A DNA stretch of 58,157 nt from Opitutia bacterium (GCA_003142615.1 PLMW01000088.1:1-58157); one strand, 5' to 3'; shown: positions 36,372 through 44,619, counted from the first letter of the stretch. Translations and numbers: made by a program. The notes: generated from the letters alone by a model not told the origin.

Positions 36372-38432
36372 TCAGGGAGTCGTCTGCAGCGTCCAGGCGC
36401 ATTGATCAGCAGCCGTGGCGCCGCCTTTGCGGCCGCGCGCTTCGAGATGGTTCTCCCCTTGCGCCAGTTCCACACCGGTCCAGATGGCCACGTGATCATC
36501 GACCCGTCCTGCACCAAGCGAACGGCCATTGAGCATCAGCTCGACCTCGTCGCAGTTGGAATAAACCTTCACCTCGGTCCCCGCCGCAGTGCGCGGAGTG
36601 AACCGGCGGCTGGTGATGTAGACCAGCGGCTCCGTGGTCCAGTTGGCCTTGTACCAATAGAACGCGTCCTTGCGGATCTTCCGGTCGCGGGTGACGAGTC
36701 CCTTGTCGTTGACGCCGGGGCGTTCGCCCTCGTGGCGCGTGGAGGACGCCGCGTCAAACATCTGCCAGACCGCCTTGCACCACACCCACGGGCAATCCCG
36801 GAGGGTGCGCCAGTAGACCTCATGAAAGAGGGCCTGATATTCCTCGGAGTGATCCAGCACCCGGGGGGTTGCGCTATGAATGCCGGGTCCGGCGCCCGCG
36901 CCATACTCGCTCATGCCCTGGCAGCGGTCAGGCGCCTTGGCGTGCTGGGCGTCCAGCCATGTGGCGAAATCCGTGAAGGCATCGTGATACCAGCCATGGT
37001 ACTGGTTGTGGGCAATGAGGTCGTTGTCATAGGCGCCCGGTATTTCGTTGTAGCACGTCGCGAGCGTGCTGGGTCGGGTGGGATCCTCGGTCCTGACCAC
37101 CCGGCTCAGGCGGCGCAGGAGGTCCGGTCCGAAGGGATACTTGTGCGCCTGCACCTCATTGCCGATGCCCCAGGTGATGATCGCGGGATGATTGTAGCTC
37201 TGGCGGATCAGTTCGGTCAGCTGCGTGACGCAGCGATCCAAAAACTCCGGCTTCCCGCTCAGCGTGTTCACCAGCCCGTGCTCGGCCCAGGCGATGAGCC
37301 CGAGCCGGTCGCACAGGTCATAGTCCTGCTGGTCGTGCTGGTAGTGAACGAGCCGCACGAACGTGCAACCCATCTCCATCATGAGGCGGAAATCCTCCTC
37401 GCGCTCCCCGGGCGAAACCGCCCAGCCCTTGCCCTCCCGGTCCTGGTGCAGATTCACGCCGTGCAGGTCATACGGTTGCCCGTTGAGGATGAAGCCCTGC
37501 ACGGGATCGAGGTGAAAGGTGCGGAAGCCGAGCGGCTGGCGGACGCGGTCCGTCAGCGTGCCGTCCGCCGCAACCTCCACGACCGCCTGATAAAGATACG
37601 GGTCGATCCGGCCATTCCACAGGCGCGGCTTCACCACGGCCAGTTCCAGCAGGACTTCGGTGACCCCGGGGGCGGCCGCCTGCCCGGTGCGGACCGTGCC
37701 AACCGTCGCGCCCGCGGCATCCAGCACGGTGAGCGATACCGCGGCCGGGCGCGTCTCCGTGCCGGCATTGTTCAGGCGAATGCGCGCCCGCACCCTGCCG
37801 CGCTCGCTGGTCGCCTCCGGCGTGGTGAGGTAGACGCCCGGGCTGGCATGGTCGAGGAGGTCGACGGAAAGCGGCGACGCCGTGATGAGTTCGACGCGGC
37901 GGTAGATGCCACCGAAAATCGTGAAATCGCCCTCGAGCGGCGGCACGTCGTCGCGCCACGTGTTGTCGGCCAGCACCACCAGCACGTTGTCGGCGCCGGG
38001 CTTCAACGCGGCGGTGGCGTCGTGGCAAAATGCGGAGGTCGCGCTCCAGTGCGTGCCCAGTTCCTGCCCGTTGAGCCAGACCGTCGACACCGTGCTCACG
38101 CCATCAAAGCGCAGGTAGCTGCGCCGGCCGGCCGCGTTCGCGGGGACGGAAAAATGCAGGCGATACCAGCCGGTCCCGCGCCGGAAATCCTTGCTGGTGC
38201 CGTCCGCGGCGTTCCACGTGTGTGGCAGGCCGACGGTTTCCCAGCCTGAGTCATCATAGGCCGGCTGCTGCGCGCCCTCGGCGTTGCCGAAGTGGAAGCG
38301 CCAGTCGTGATCAAGAGCCATGATCTGGCGGGGATCATTCATGGGTGGATTTGGTTGGGATCCTTCGTTCGCGAAGACGGCGACGGCCGCAAGTGCCGAC
38401 AGAGCGAGCAGCCATGAAATCCGGCGTGACAT
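36372..38432 (-). CDS. Exported glycoside hydrolase family 2 enzyme (beta-galactosidase/beta-glucuronidase-like)
   Basis: The protein has about 686 residues. A signal peptide is present (MSRRISWLLALSALAAVAVF). The jelly-roll sugar-binding domain follows (DHDWRFHFGN, GLPHTWNA, RGTGWYRLHFSVP, FDGVSTVSTVWLNG), then the immunoglobulin-like domain and the TIM barrel (QPYDLHGVNLHQDREGKGWA). The acid/base is Glu 426 in ITWGIGNEVQ and the nucleophile is Glu 509 in QGMSEYGAG. A further C-terminal beta domain (VKVYSNCDEVELMLNG) ends the protein. The ATG at 38432 is chosen because the signal peptide starts there, although the frame is open to 38579. GH2 specificity cannot be read from sequence alone; beta-galactosidase would fit removal of galactose from xyloglucan side chains. 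It is probably periplasmic. Confidence 0.9.
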   Translation of the reverse strand: MSRRISWLLALSALAAVAVFANEGSQPNPPMNDPRQIMALDHDWRFHFGNAEGAQQPAYDDSGWETVGLPHTWNAADGTSKDFRRGTGWYRLHFSVPANAAGRRSYLRFDGVSTVSTVWLNGQELGTHWSATSAFCHDATAALKPGADNVLVVLADNTWRDDVPPLEGDFTIFGGIYRRVELITASPLSVDLLDHASPGVYLTTPEATSERGRVRARIRLNNAGTETRPAAVSLTVLDAAGATVGTVRTGQAAAPGVTEVLLELAVVKPRLWNGRIDPYLYQAVVEVAADGTLTDRVRQPLGFRTFHLDPVQGFILNGQPYDLHGVNLHQDREGKGWAVSPGEREEDFRLMMEMGCTFVRLVHYQHDQQDYDLCDRLGLIAWAEHGLVNTLSGKPEFLDRCVTQLTELIRQSYNHPAIITWGIGNEVQAHKYPFGPDLLRRLSRVVRTEDPTRPSTLATCYNEIPGAYDNDLIAHNQYHGWYHDAFTDFATWLDAQHAKAPDRCQGMSEYGAGAGPGIHSATPRVLDHSEEYQALFHEVYWRTLRDCPWVWCKAVWQMFDAASSTRHEGERPGVNDKGLVTRDRKIRKDAFYWYKANWTTEPLVYITSRRFTPRTAAGTEVKVYSNCDEVELMLNGRSLGAGRVDDHVAIWTGVELAQGENHLEARGRKGGATAADQCAWTLQTTP

Positions 38433-38616
38433 TGTGCAGGTGTTCACCCGGGAATCTCCGCGGTTGCCGGCTACAAGACAAGCCCGCAGCAGGTTGGCGG
38501 CAGTCATCGCCCTGTCCTCAACCGGCCGCCTGACCTCCTCGTGTCGGAACATCGCGCCAGTCGGTGCCATGGCCTGCAATTATACCAACGTCCCTTAGCA
38601 ATCAGACTTCCTCGGA

Positions 38617-38661
38617 CATGGGCGAGACGCCCATGCCACGTGGCACGGGCGTCTCGCCCGT
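38617..38661. repeat. Twin-hairpin REP-like element 1
   Basis: Two adjacent hairpins, CATGGGCG-AGA-CGCCCATG and CACGGGCG-TCT-CGCCCGTG, flank the palindrome GCCACGTGGC. The two halves are also nearly inverted copies of each other (13-bp arms at 38620-38632 and 38647-38659). The layout is that of REP/BIME intergenic repeats. Confidence 0.65.
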
Positions 38662-38704
38662 GGGATTGGTCCAAAACTCTCGGGCGATTGGTATTATATG
38701 GAGA

Positions 38705-38734
38705 GAGACCGCGCGGCCTGCACCGCGCGGTCTC
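38705..38734 (-). terminator. Hairpin downstream of the TonB_C-like gene
   Basis: GAGACCGCGCGG and CCGCGCGGTCTC form a perfect 12-bp stem with a 6-base loop, about 50 bases past the stop codon of the minus-strand gene ending at 38786. The bases after the stem are pyrimidine-rich on the minus strand but not a clean T-tract. Confidence 0.6.
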
Positions 38735-38785
38735 CTGAACAAAGGGACCATCCAGGCTGCGCCAGTTATTTCCGGGGATGGCGCT

Positions 38786-39514
38786 TCAACTGCCGTTTAC
38801 AAAATCGAACTCCTGGCTCGCCTTCACCAGCACGCCTCTGCCTCTGGACGTCGGCGGTGCAAACTTCCATTGGTTCAGGGCATCAATTGCCAAGGCGATC
38901 AGCATGGTGTCGTCCTTCGCTGACACGGCGGGCAGGCGGACCGCTCCCGTCTCATCGATGAAGAACTCGACCGTCACCTTGCCGGTCACGCCTTTCTTGG
39001 CCAGTGCGCCCGAATACTGCGGCATAATGGTGACAATCGGCGTGGGAATCCGGTCCAGTTCCCGCGGGGAGCAGGGTTGATAGGTGTAGTGAGCCGCCAT
39101 CATTCGCAGCAACCGCCCCTCGAGGATGTCGGTCGCGCTGGAAGTCGATACCACGACTCCTTTGGCCTCATAACTGAAAACAAGCTCGATCGTGGTGCCG
39201 ACCGGCTCACCTTGCAGTCGCGCCGGTTCGAATGTCCACTGCTTGATGGCCTTCACGGCGGCCTCTGCAAACTCCGGGTGGGTGTATCCAACCACCAGCC
39301 AATCTATGAGCTTGCCGCTGGCATCCGTGTTGATGACCACGCGGGCTTCACCTTCCGTCATCCCCACCTGCATGAGGTGGGATGGAAAGACCGGGTCGGC
39401 GGTTTGCAGGATCTTGAGCGACTGCCAGTCAGACCTGGATGTGGAGGTCTGCGCGAGGAGGCTGCCTGAAAGCAGCACTCCGATACCAAGGATGAGCATG
39501 GGGGATGTTTTCAT
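38786..39514 (-). CDS. Exported protein with two TonB_C-like domains
   Basis: This protein of about 242 residues starts with a signal peptide (MKTSPMLILGIGVLLSGSLL, then AQTS). Two copies of the TonB C-terminal fold follow: first MTEGEARVVINTDASGKLID with HPEFAEAAVKAIKQWTFEPA, then GVTGKVTVEFFIDETGAVRL with ALAIDALNQWKFAPPTSRGR. The typical energy transducer has an N-terminal membrane anchor and a Pro-rich spacer; here neither is seen, only a cleavable-looking signal. It may be a free periplasmic TonB-like adaptor. The ATG at 39514 is set by the signal peptide. No exbB or exbD is nearby. Confidence 0.8.
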   Translation of the reverse strand: MKTSPMLILGIGVLLSGSLLAQTSTSRSDWQSLKILQTADPVFPSHLMQVGMTEGEARVVINTDASGKLIDWLVVGYTHPEFAEAAVKAIKQWTFEPARLQGEPVGTTIELVFSYEAKGVVVSTSSATDILEGRLLRMMAAHYTYQPCSPRELDRIPTPIVTIMPQYSGALAKKGVTGKVTVEFFIDETGAVRLPAVSAKDDTMLIALAIDALNQWKFAPPTSRGRGVLVKASQEFDFVNGS

Positions 39515-39961
39515 GGTAGATGGTGCTGCAGGTGAAAACACCGCGGGGCTGCGAATCCCTTCACGGTTTCCGGCCAAACGTGTCTCCAAGTCGCGGAAAC
39601 TCGCTCGACGCGCAGCGTGAAAGTCGCTTCAGCTGCGGGAACATCGTCCCCGCTTGCCCCGACTGTGTCGGGGTAGCTCAACCCCGACTTCATCGGGGCA
39701 CGCAGGATGGAGCAGCCACTCCTGCGGTTTGCGCACTACACCGGCCTTTCCCCGAATAGCCCAAATCTCGGCACCGGGTGACAAAAACGGGTTACACTTT
39801 CCCAATACTTGCGATCACCCGCGGCCGCGAAGCGGCAGTCGGGTTCATTGCATTGTTGGGCCGCGTCTCGCGTTTTCGTCATACGTAGCGGAGGCTGTCA
39901 TCGAGTTCGAGATACCAGTTTTGTGGGATTACCGAACGGCGGCCATCCAGATCTCCTCGGC
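39515..39961. other. Intergenic region with a REP-like element
   Basis: About 450 bases with no recognisable gene. The twin hairpin at 39657-39698 is the only clear structure. Confidence 0.5.
39657..39698. repeat. Twin-hairpin REP-like element 2
   Basis: CCCCGAC-TGT-GTCGGGG (39657-39673) and CCCCGA-CTTCA-TCGGGG (39682-39698) are separated by 8 bases. The CCCCGAC/GTCGGGG stem is the same as in element 3 at 43042-43113, so the two belong to one repeat family. Confidence 0.6.
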
Positions 39962-41170
39962 TTAGAACATCGGCGTTGGCACGTGCCCCCACCCCGTGCC
40001 GGGGCCCAGGTCGTGGATGTCCAACACGATCAGGTTGTGGATATCCACGTCGGCGAAGAACTGTGGCACACGAGTCGTGGTGATGCCGAAGATGAGCGTT
40101 CTCGTGCTCGCCGGGTGACGGGAATCGAGGCGTAGGAAGATGAGCCGGCGCACCATGCCACCCGGGGCCGAGCTAGTCGCCGACGCGCCTCCCGTGTCGT
40201 GGTGCATCATCATGTGGCCGCCCTGGAGGTGCCGGAAGGGATGGAAAATCCAGTCGGCGATCATCGCGAGCGTCTGATGATGCTCGTAGAGGCGCCACTG
40301 CGGACCCGTGTCCGCGATCATTCCTTGCATCACGTATTGCGGGGGGACGAGGTAGACGAGGATGAGTCCGGATGCCTGATCGAGCCGGGACTTCACAGCC
40401 GGCAGCTCGAGGACATCGGCCATCCGGTGCTCGAGCATAGTGGAGTCTCCCGGTAGAATGGCCATCGCCGTGATCTGCCCCTCCGACCACAGAGGCAACC
40501 GCGCGATCGTGTAGGCGCGAAGGGCGAAGGCGCCCCCGACAGCCACGACCACGAGGAGGACAAACCCGAGCAGTGATCGGAGCACCGGTCGTTCCTGGAA
40601 CGGCAGGCGATCCGCTGCTCGCTCCAGACTTCGTGGGAGGAACATGCCCGTCCGCGACATGTACTCCCGGTACCGGTCGCCGAATTGGTTCACCATCCGC
40701 CGCTCTTCGTCCCGTGCCAGGAGATAGTACAGCCCCACCATAACTACCCACAGAACAATAGTGAGGAACCGCGGCCAGAGGATCGCCAACCCCAACCCGG
40801 TAGCTCCCAGGGCGACGTACTGCGGGTGCCGGATCCACCGGTAGAGCCCGCCGAGGGCTGGGCCGCGCCGGAAGAACTTGTGGAGGTACACCTGCCCCGC
40901 ACAGACGAAGAAGATAACCGCCCCACCCACAAAGAGCACTGAACCCGCGACCCGAACAGTCTGGAGGAACAGCCCGGGGGGGAGGACCATGTGCGGCAGG
41001 AAGAACGCCGCCAACCAGCTCGTGGCTCGCCACTGGGCGAAGAAGAGGAGGACTGGATTGAAGGCCGCGTAGAAAAACGCTGCAAAGGGGCTAATCATGA
41101 TCAGCACCTCGAGCGCGATGATGAAGTACAGGATGATGACGCCACCGAAGAAGCCGCGCGACCTAGTCAT
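39962..41170 (-). CDS. ICMT/PEMT-like membrane methyltransferase with unknown C-terminal domain
   Basis: This protein has 402 residues. The N-terminal half has several membrane helices and the signature LYRWIRHPQYVALGATGLGL...LLARDEERRMVNQFGDRY of the isoprenylcysteine carboxyl methyltransferase/PEMT superfamily, where the RHP and E-E residues help bind SAM. After a further helix (LLGFVLLVVVAVGGAFALRA), residues about 220-402 form a non-membrane domain I do not recognise. It includes the His/Met-rich stretch HLQGGHMMMHHDTGG, possibly metal-binding. Neighbours give no operon clue: a SAM methyltransferase gene ends 35 bases upstream on the same strand, so the two may be cotranscribed. Substrate unknown. 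Confidence 0.72.
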   Translation of the reverse strand: MTRSRGFFGGVIILYFIIALEVLIMISPFAAFFYAAFNPVLLFFAQWRATSWLAAFFLPHMVLPPGLFLQTVRVAGSVLFVGGAVIFFVCAGQVYLHKFFRRGPALGGLYRWIRHPQYVALGATGLGLAILWPRFLTIVLWVVMVGLYYLLARDEERRMVNQFGDRYREYMSRTGMFLPRSLERAADRLPFQERPVLRSLLGFVLLVVVAVGGAFALRAYTIARLPLWSEGQITAMAILPGDSTMLEHRMADVLELPAVKSRLDQASGLILVYLVPPQYVMQGMIADTGPQWRLYEHHQTLAMIADWIFHPFRHLQGGHMMMHHDTGGASATSSAPGGMVRRLIFLRLDSRHPASTRTLIFGITTTRVPQFFADVDIHNLIVLDIHDLGPGTGWGHVPTPMF

Positions 41171-41204
41171 AGACGCCCCTTTCTGAGCTTTGCAGCGTAA
41201 TCAC

Positions 41205-41777
41205 TCAGTGTGCCTTGCGGCCCACAAGCCCGTAATGGTAGGACGGCAACGCGACGAATGAAATCACCAACTCAAAGCCCGCCTTCTGAACCCAAGCCTG
41301 ACACTGCTCCGGGCGCGGGCGAATACTCAAATCCGGGCCGCGCGGCGTCGCGGCGTCGTAAACCCAGTGGATGACGCCCACCTTGCCGCCGGGGCGCAAC
41401 ACGCGATGCGCCTCCCGAAGCAGGCCGACCGGGTCTTCGCCGTGCAGAATGTTGAAAAGCATGGCGTAGCCGACTGATCCATCCGGTAACCCTGTTCCGT
41501 CGCCGACGAAATCACGCTGGACGGTTCTGACATTCGTGAGGCTGAGAGATTCTGCCTTGGCGGCCGTGGCTCTCAGCATCTCTGCCTCGATGTCGAGCGC
41601 CTGGACTATGCCGCGGGTGAGTCTGGCAGCGGCGATGGTGAACGTGCCGTAACCGCAGCCGAAATCCGCGACATCGGCCTTGGGGTCGCCAAAATCAAGC
41701 TGGGCGAGAATGCGGCGGGCGTCGAAAAAGCCCGCCCACATCTTCTCGTCCGGCATACCGCTGTCACGAACTTTCAT
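41205..41777 (-). CDS. Class I SAM-dependent methyltransferase
   Basis: This small Rossmann-fold methyltransferase has 190 residues. Motif I is VADFGCGYGTFTIAAARL, the acidic end of beta 2 is ALDIEAEML, and the family motif AHRVLRPGGKVGVIHW marks the later strand. It is close in style to UbiE/ArsM-like small methyltransferases without their extra domains. It probably forms one unit with the ICMT-like gene 35 bases downstream. Substrate cannot be inferred. Confidence 0.85.
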   Translation of the reverse strand: MKVRDSGMPDEKMWAGFFDARRILAQLDFGDPKADVADFGCGYGTFTIAAARLTRGIVQALDIEAEMLRATAAKAESLSLTNVRTVQRDFVGDGTGLPDGSVGYAMLFNILHGEDPVGLLREAHRVLRPGGKVGVIHWVYDAATPRGPDLSIRPRPEQCQAWVQKAGFELVISFVALPSYHYGLVGRKAH

Positions 41778-42114
41778 AGGGGCGCACGATGCTGCCTGAC
41801 GTAATAGGTCACCCGTACGTTATTCAAAGTGGAGTTGATTGAGCAACGTTGGTCTGGTCGCTATTGGATTCGCCAAAACGGGAGGCTGCCACTTCGCCAG
41901 ATTGCGGGAAGTCTTTCGATGGTCATTGCCCGGCTGTGTCGCTGGGTAGTGAGACGAACGGGCAGAGTTGGCGGCAGGACAATTATTAACCATAAGTAAC
42001 AAGGAAAAGCGCCATGTCTGTGACGTGACCTCGCTTTCTTGAGCCGCTTTGGGTGACAATTTCGAATTTTGGCGACTTGATTTTCATGTGTTAGCAGTTA
42101 GTTATCAGCTGATT
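41778..42114. other. Intergenic region upstream of tRNA-Arg
   Basis: About 340 bases, more AT-rich than the surroundings. A 79-codon minus-strand open frame at 41820-42059 has no recognisable motif and is not supported as a gene. The tRNA promoter should lie at about 42070-42110. Confidence 0.4.
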
Positions 42115-42190
42115 GTCCCCGTAGCTCAACAGGATAGAGCAGCGGTTTCCTAAACCGTAGATCCCGGTTCAAGTCCGAGCGGGGATACCA
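42115..42190 (+). tRNA. tRNA-Arg (anticodon CCT)
   Basis: This 76-base cloverleaf has acceptor GTCCCCG paired with CGGGGAT, D-arm GCTC...GAGC, anticodon stem GCGGT/ACCGT with loop TTCCTAA (anticodon CCT, reading AGG), T-loop TTCAAGT and an encoded CCA end. The first pair is G-T and the T-stem has one C-A mismatch. Confidence 0.95.
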
Positions 42191-42230
42191 GCTTCTCGGA
42201 CGAGAGAACTTCTTTGTCGGAGGAAGGTAT

Positions 42231-42896
42231 TCAGACTGACCAGTGGTTCCCGGTCTTGCGCTTCGTCACCAGAAACGCGAGCAGGGCGCAGACGATGCCG
42301 CCGACATGGGCGAGCGGAACGACCCGCACGCCGGCGTCGAACCGCGCGAACAGCGGGACGCGGGCCGTCGCCTCGACGATGATCTTCACCGCGACCAGCA
42401 GCAGAACACCGAGCCAGAACCAGCGCGGCTCGCCGGCCTTCCGCCGCAGTTGCACGAGAGCCAGCAGCACCAGCAGGCCGGTCGCGACCCCGGAAAGCCC
42501 GGCATAACGCTCGAGCGTGGGATCGCCCCAAAGCAGGACGGCGGAAATCGCCGGCGGGACCAGCACGTAAAACCAGCGCGCCAGCCGGGGGGCGATCCAT
42601 TCGAGCCACGCGCCCGCCGCCACGAACACCGCCAGATCCAACCAGAGATGGCTGGGACTGTAGTGCACCAGATGGCCGGTCCACAGCCGCCACACCTGCC
42701 CTGCGAAAATATCCGCGCGCTCGTAAATCAGCGCGCCGGCCAGGCGCGGCCAGGCGAAGGCCAGGCCGGCCGCGGCGGCGATGACCAGCGTGGCCCAGGA
42801 CCGGACCGCGATCTCCCGTGTTTTCTTCGCGCCGTTCACCGGGCCATTTCCATGCGGCAGTGCCATCGGCAGCAATGCTGCGGATCGCCTCACCAA
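42231..42896 (-). CDS. rrtA: Rhombosortase-like rhomboid intramembrane serine protease
   Basis: This membrane protein of up to 221 residues (an internal ATG at 42866 would give 211) has the rhomboid catalytic pair: Ser 135 in YAGLSGVATGLLV and His 197 in VVPLAHVGGIVCALL. The early WRLWTGHLVHYSPSHLWLDL block is typical of the rhombosortase subgroup, which cleaves GlyGly-CTERM tails of exported proteins in the inner membrane. No GlyGly-CTERM protein was seen in the window, so substrates lie elsewhere. It ends 40 bases past the tRNA-Arg gene on the opposite strand. Confidence 0.82.
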   Translation of the reverse strand: MVRRSAALLPMALPHGNGPVNGAKKTREIAVRSWATLVIAAAAGLAFAWPRLAGALIYERADIFAGQVWRLWTGHLVHYSPSHLWLDLAVFVAAGAWLEWIAPRLARWFYVLVPPAISAVLLWGDPTLERYAGLSGVATGLLVLLALVQLRRKAGEPRWFWLGVLLLVAVKIIVEATARVPLFARFDAGVRVVPLAHVGGIVCALLAFLVTKRKTGNHWSV

Positions 42897-43198
42897 TACA
42901 CAAACTTGAATACCGGACCGGTCCCCCGCGCCGCCCCCGCCGATGGGCCGGCGGCCGTTCCGTGCGGTCGAATGACCCCGCGTTGATCATGGCTGGCGCG
43001 GGGAAAGGTGGTGGGTCAGTTTGCCAGGACTGGACCGTCACTGTAGGTCGGGGTTTATCCCCGACAGAGTGATGTCGATGCGCATTGGCGTCGGGCATGA
43101 AGCCCGACCTACATAAACTGACCACCGCCCGGGGAAAATGCGGGTTGACAATGCCTGTGTGCGACGCAGCCTCACCCGTTCTTCACTTTTCTTCCGCC
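42897..43198. other. Intergenic region upstream of rpsR
   Basis: About 300 bases between the rhombosortase and rpsR starts (divergent). It contains twin-hairpin element 3 and, at 43144-43149, a TTGACA that could be the -35 box of rpsR; no good -10 box is seen at 17 bases. Confidence 0.45.
43042..43113. repeat. Twin-hairpin REP-like element 3
   Basis: Perfect 11-bp outer arms TGTAGGTCGGG (43042-43052) and CCCGACCTACA (43103-43113) enclose two inner hairpins, GTCGGGG-TTTAT-CCCCGAC (43047-43065) and GTCGGGC-ATGAA-GCCCGAC (43090-43108). It shares the stem sequence with element 2. Confidence 0.7.
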
Positions 43199-43393
43199 AT
43201 GACCACCACCGAACCGAAGCCGCGCAGCCTGACGCCGGCCGAAATCCCGTTCACCAGCCCGTACATGCTGAACCGTTGCATCACCGACACCGGAAAAATC
43301 CTGCCGCGGAAATACACCGGCCTCACCTCCAAGCACCAGCGCGCGGTCACGAAGACCATCAAGCGCGCCCGCAGCATGCTGCTGGCCCTGTAA
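43199..43393 (+). CDS. rpsR: 30S ribosomal protein bS18
   Basis: This 64-residue protein carries the bS18 core: MLNRCITDTGKILPRKYTG, then LTSKHQRAVTKTIKRARSML, matching the YITESGKI and RAIKRARY segments of E. coli S18. It binds 16S rRNA in the platform of the small subunit. The ATG at 43199 gives the normal N-terminal length; the frame is open further upstream but without homology. It is monocistronic with its own terminator, whereas rpsR usually sits with rpsF, ssb and rplI; this may therefore be a second, stand-alone copy. Confidence 0.93.
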   Translation: MTTTEPKPRSLTPAEIPFTSPYMLNRCITDTGKILPRKYTGLTSKHQRAVTKTIKRARSMLLAL

Positions 43394-43418
43394 GCGCTGA
43401 ATCGTGCCGATTTTCCGA

Positions 43419-43446
43419 GGCCGGAGCTTCCGCTCCGGCCTTTTTT
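43419..43446 (+). terminator. Rho-independent terminator of rpsR
   Basis: GGCCGGAGC and GCTCCGGCC form a perfect 9-bp stem with a TTCC loop, followed by six T residues (43441-43446), 26 bases past the rpsR stop. Confidence 0.95.
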
Positions 43447-43467
43447 GTGATCAGCTGCCTCTCCTTC

Positions 43468-44472
43468 ATGGCCGCCCAGATCCATCGTGGCACCCTGACA
43501 AACCTGCGCCGGCTCGCGCGGGTGCTCCGGCGCGGCGGCCTGGTGGCCGTGCCGACCGAGACCGTCTACGGCCTCGCCGCCAACGCGCTCGATGCGCAGG
43601 CGTGCCGCCGGATCTTCCGCGCCAAGCGCCGCCCGGCGAACGATCCGCTGATCGTCCACGTCGCCGACCTGCGCATGCTGGAGCAGGTCGCGGAGCCGAA
43701 TGACGCGGTGGCCAGGCTCGCCCGCGCCTTCTGGCCGGGTCCGCTGACGCTCATCCTGGCGCGCAAGGCCGTCGTCCCTGCTGTGGTGACCGCCGGACTG
43801 CCGAGCGTGGCGGTGCGCATGCCGGCCCACCCCCTGCTGCGGCGGCTGCTGCGGATTTGCGGCCTGCCCCTGGCCGCGCCAAGCGCCAATCCCTTCGGCT
43901 ACGTCAGCCCGACCACGGCCGCGCATGTGCAGGAGGGCCTGGGCCGGACCATCGCCCACATCCTCGACGGCGGGCCGTGCCGGCACGGACTTGAATCCAC
44001 CATCGTCGACATCCGGGACCCGCTTCGGCCCGTGCTCCTGCGGCCGGGTGTCATCACCGCGGCGCAGCTCGGCCGCGTGCTCGGCGTGCCGGTGCGCACT
44101 GTGACCAAGCGCCACGCCGCCCGCTCTGCTGGCCAGCAGAGCGCGCTCGCGCCGGGCCTGCTGGCCCGCCATTACAGTCCGCGCCGGCCGCTCATCACCC
44201 ACCGGCGCATCACGGCGGCCATGGTGGCGCGGACGGGGACGGACGAGGCATGGCTCTGCTTCCGCAAGCCAAGATGGGCGGGCGGCGCCAAAAACATTTT
44301 CTGGCTCAGCGCCGCGGGCGACCTTCGCCAGGCGGGCCGGCGGTTGTTTGCGCTGGTGCGCCGGCTCGATCGCGGCGGCTGGAAGCGCCTGCACGCCGAG
44401 CTGGCGCCATCTGCCGGTCCGGGCACGGCGATCAACGACCGTCTGCGCCGCGCCGCGGCCGGCCGCGGCTGA
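43468..44472 (+). CDS. tsaC: L-threonylcarbamoyladenylate synthase (TsaC/Sua5)
   Basis: This 334-residue enzyme makes threonylcarbamoyl-AMP for the t6A37 modification of ANN-decoding tRNAs. The YrdC domain shows GGLVAVPTETVYGLAANALD, the conserved IFRAKRRPANDPLIVHV, FWPGPLTLIL, SVAVRMPAHPL and PLAAPSANPFGYVSPT. HGLESTIVDI and LLRPGVI close it. A C-terminal Sua5-type domain of about 110 residues follows after the linker SALAPGLLARHYSPRRPL, so this is the long Sua5 form. The ATG at 43468 (MAAQIHRGTL) lies 22 bases after the rpsR terminator; the same frame is open to 43138 but that part overlaps rpsR. Confidence 0.93.
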   Translation: MAAQIHRGTLTNLRRLARVLRRGGLVAVPTETVYGLAANALDAQACRRIFRAKRRPANDPLIVHVADLRMLEQVAEPNDAVARLARAFWPGPLTLILARKAVVPAVVTAGLPSVAVRMPAHPLLRRLLRICGLPLAAPSANPFGYVSPTTAAHVQEGLGRTIAHILDGGPCRHGLESTIVDIRDPLRPVLLRPGVITAAQLGRVLGVPVRTVTKRHAARSAGQQSALAPGLLARHYSPRRPLITHRRITAAMVARTGTDEAWLCFRKPRWAGGAKNIFWLSAAGDLRQAGRRLFALVRRLDRGGWKRLHAELAPSAGPGTAINDRLRRAAAGRG

Positions 44473-44488
44473 CGCCACCCTCCAAGTT

Positions 44489-44554
44489 TGTAACGTAATA
44501 CGTTACATACATCCAGGCACTCTGCCTGCCACATTTGTAACGTAATACGTTACA
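44489..44554. repeat. Two direct copies of a 19-bp perfect palindrome
   Basis: TGTAACGTAATACGTTACA occurs at 44489-44507 and again at 44536-44554. Each copy is a perfect palindrome around a central A. Between them AGGCA-CTC-TGCCT forms a small hairpin, so the whole 66-base block is close to dyad-symmetric. It lies between two convergent genes, where neither copy can serve as a promoter operator for them. Confidence 0.85.
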
Positions 44555-44619
44555 TCCTTTGCTCTGCTCCCTCATCGGTCCCGCGCTCGGCGGCGCGGAG
44601 CGGAACAGCCGTCGGCTCT

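Larger units (their letters stand above)
38433..38785. other. Intergenic region with two structured repeats
   Basis: About 350 bases between the GH2 start and the end of the TonB_C-like gene. It contains the twin hairpin at 38617-38661 and the long hairpin at 38705-38734, and no recognisable gene. Confidence 0.5.

Noticed and set aside
41820-42059. A 79-codon minus-strand frame upstream of tRNA-Arg
   Set aside because: No motif, no convincing start signal and no operon context.
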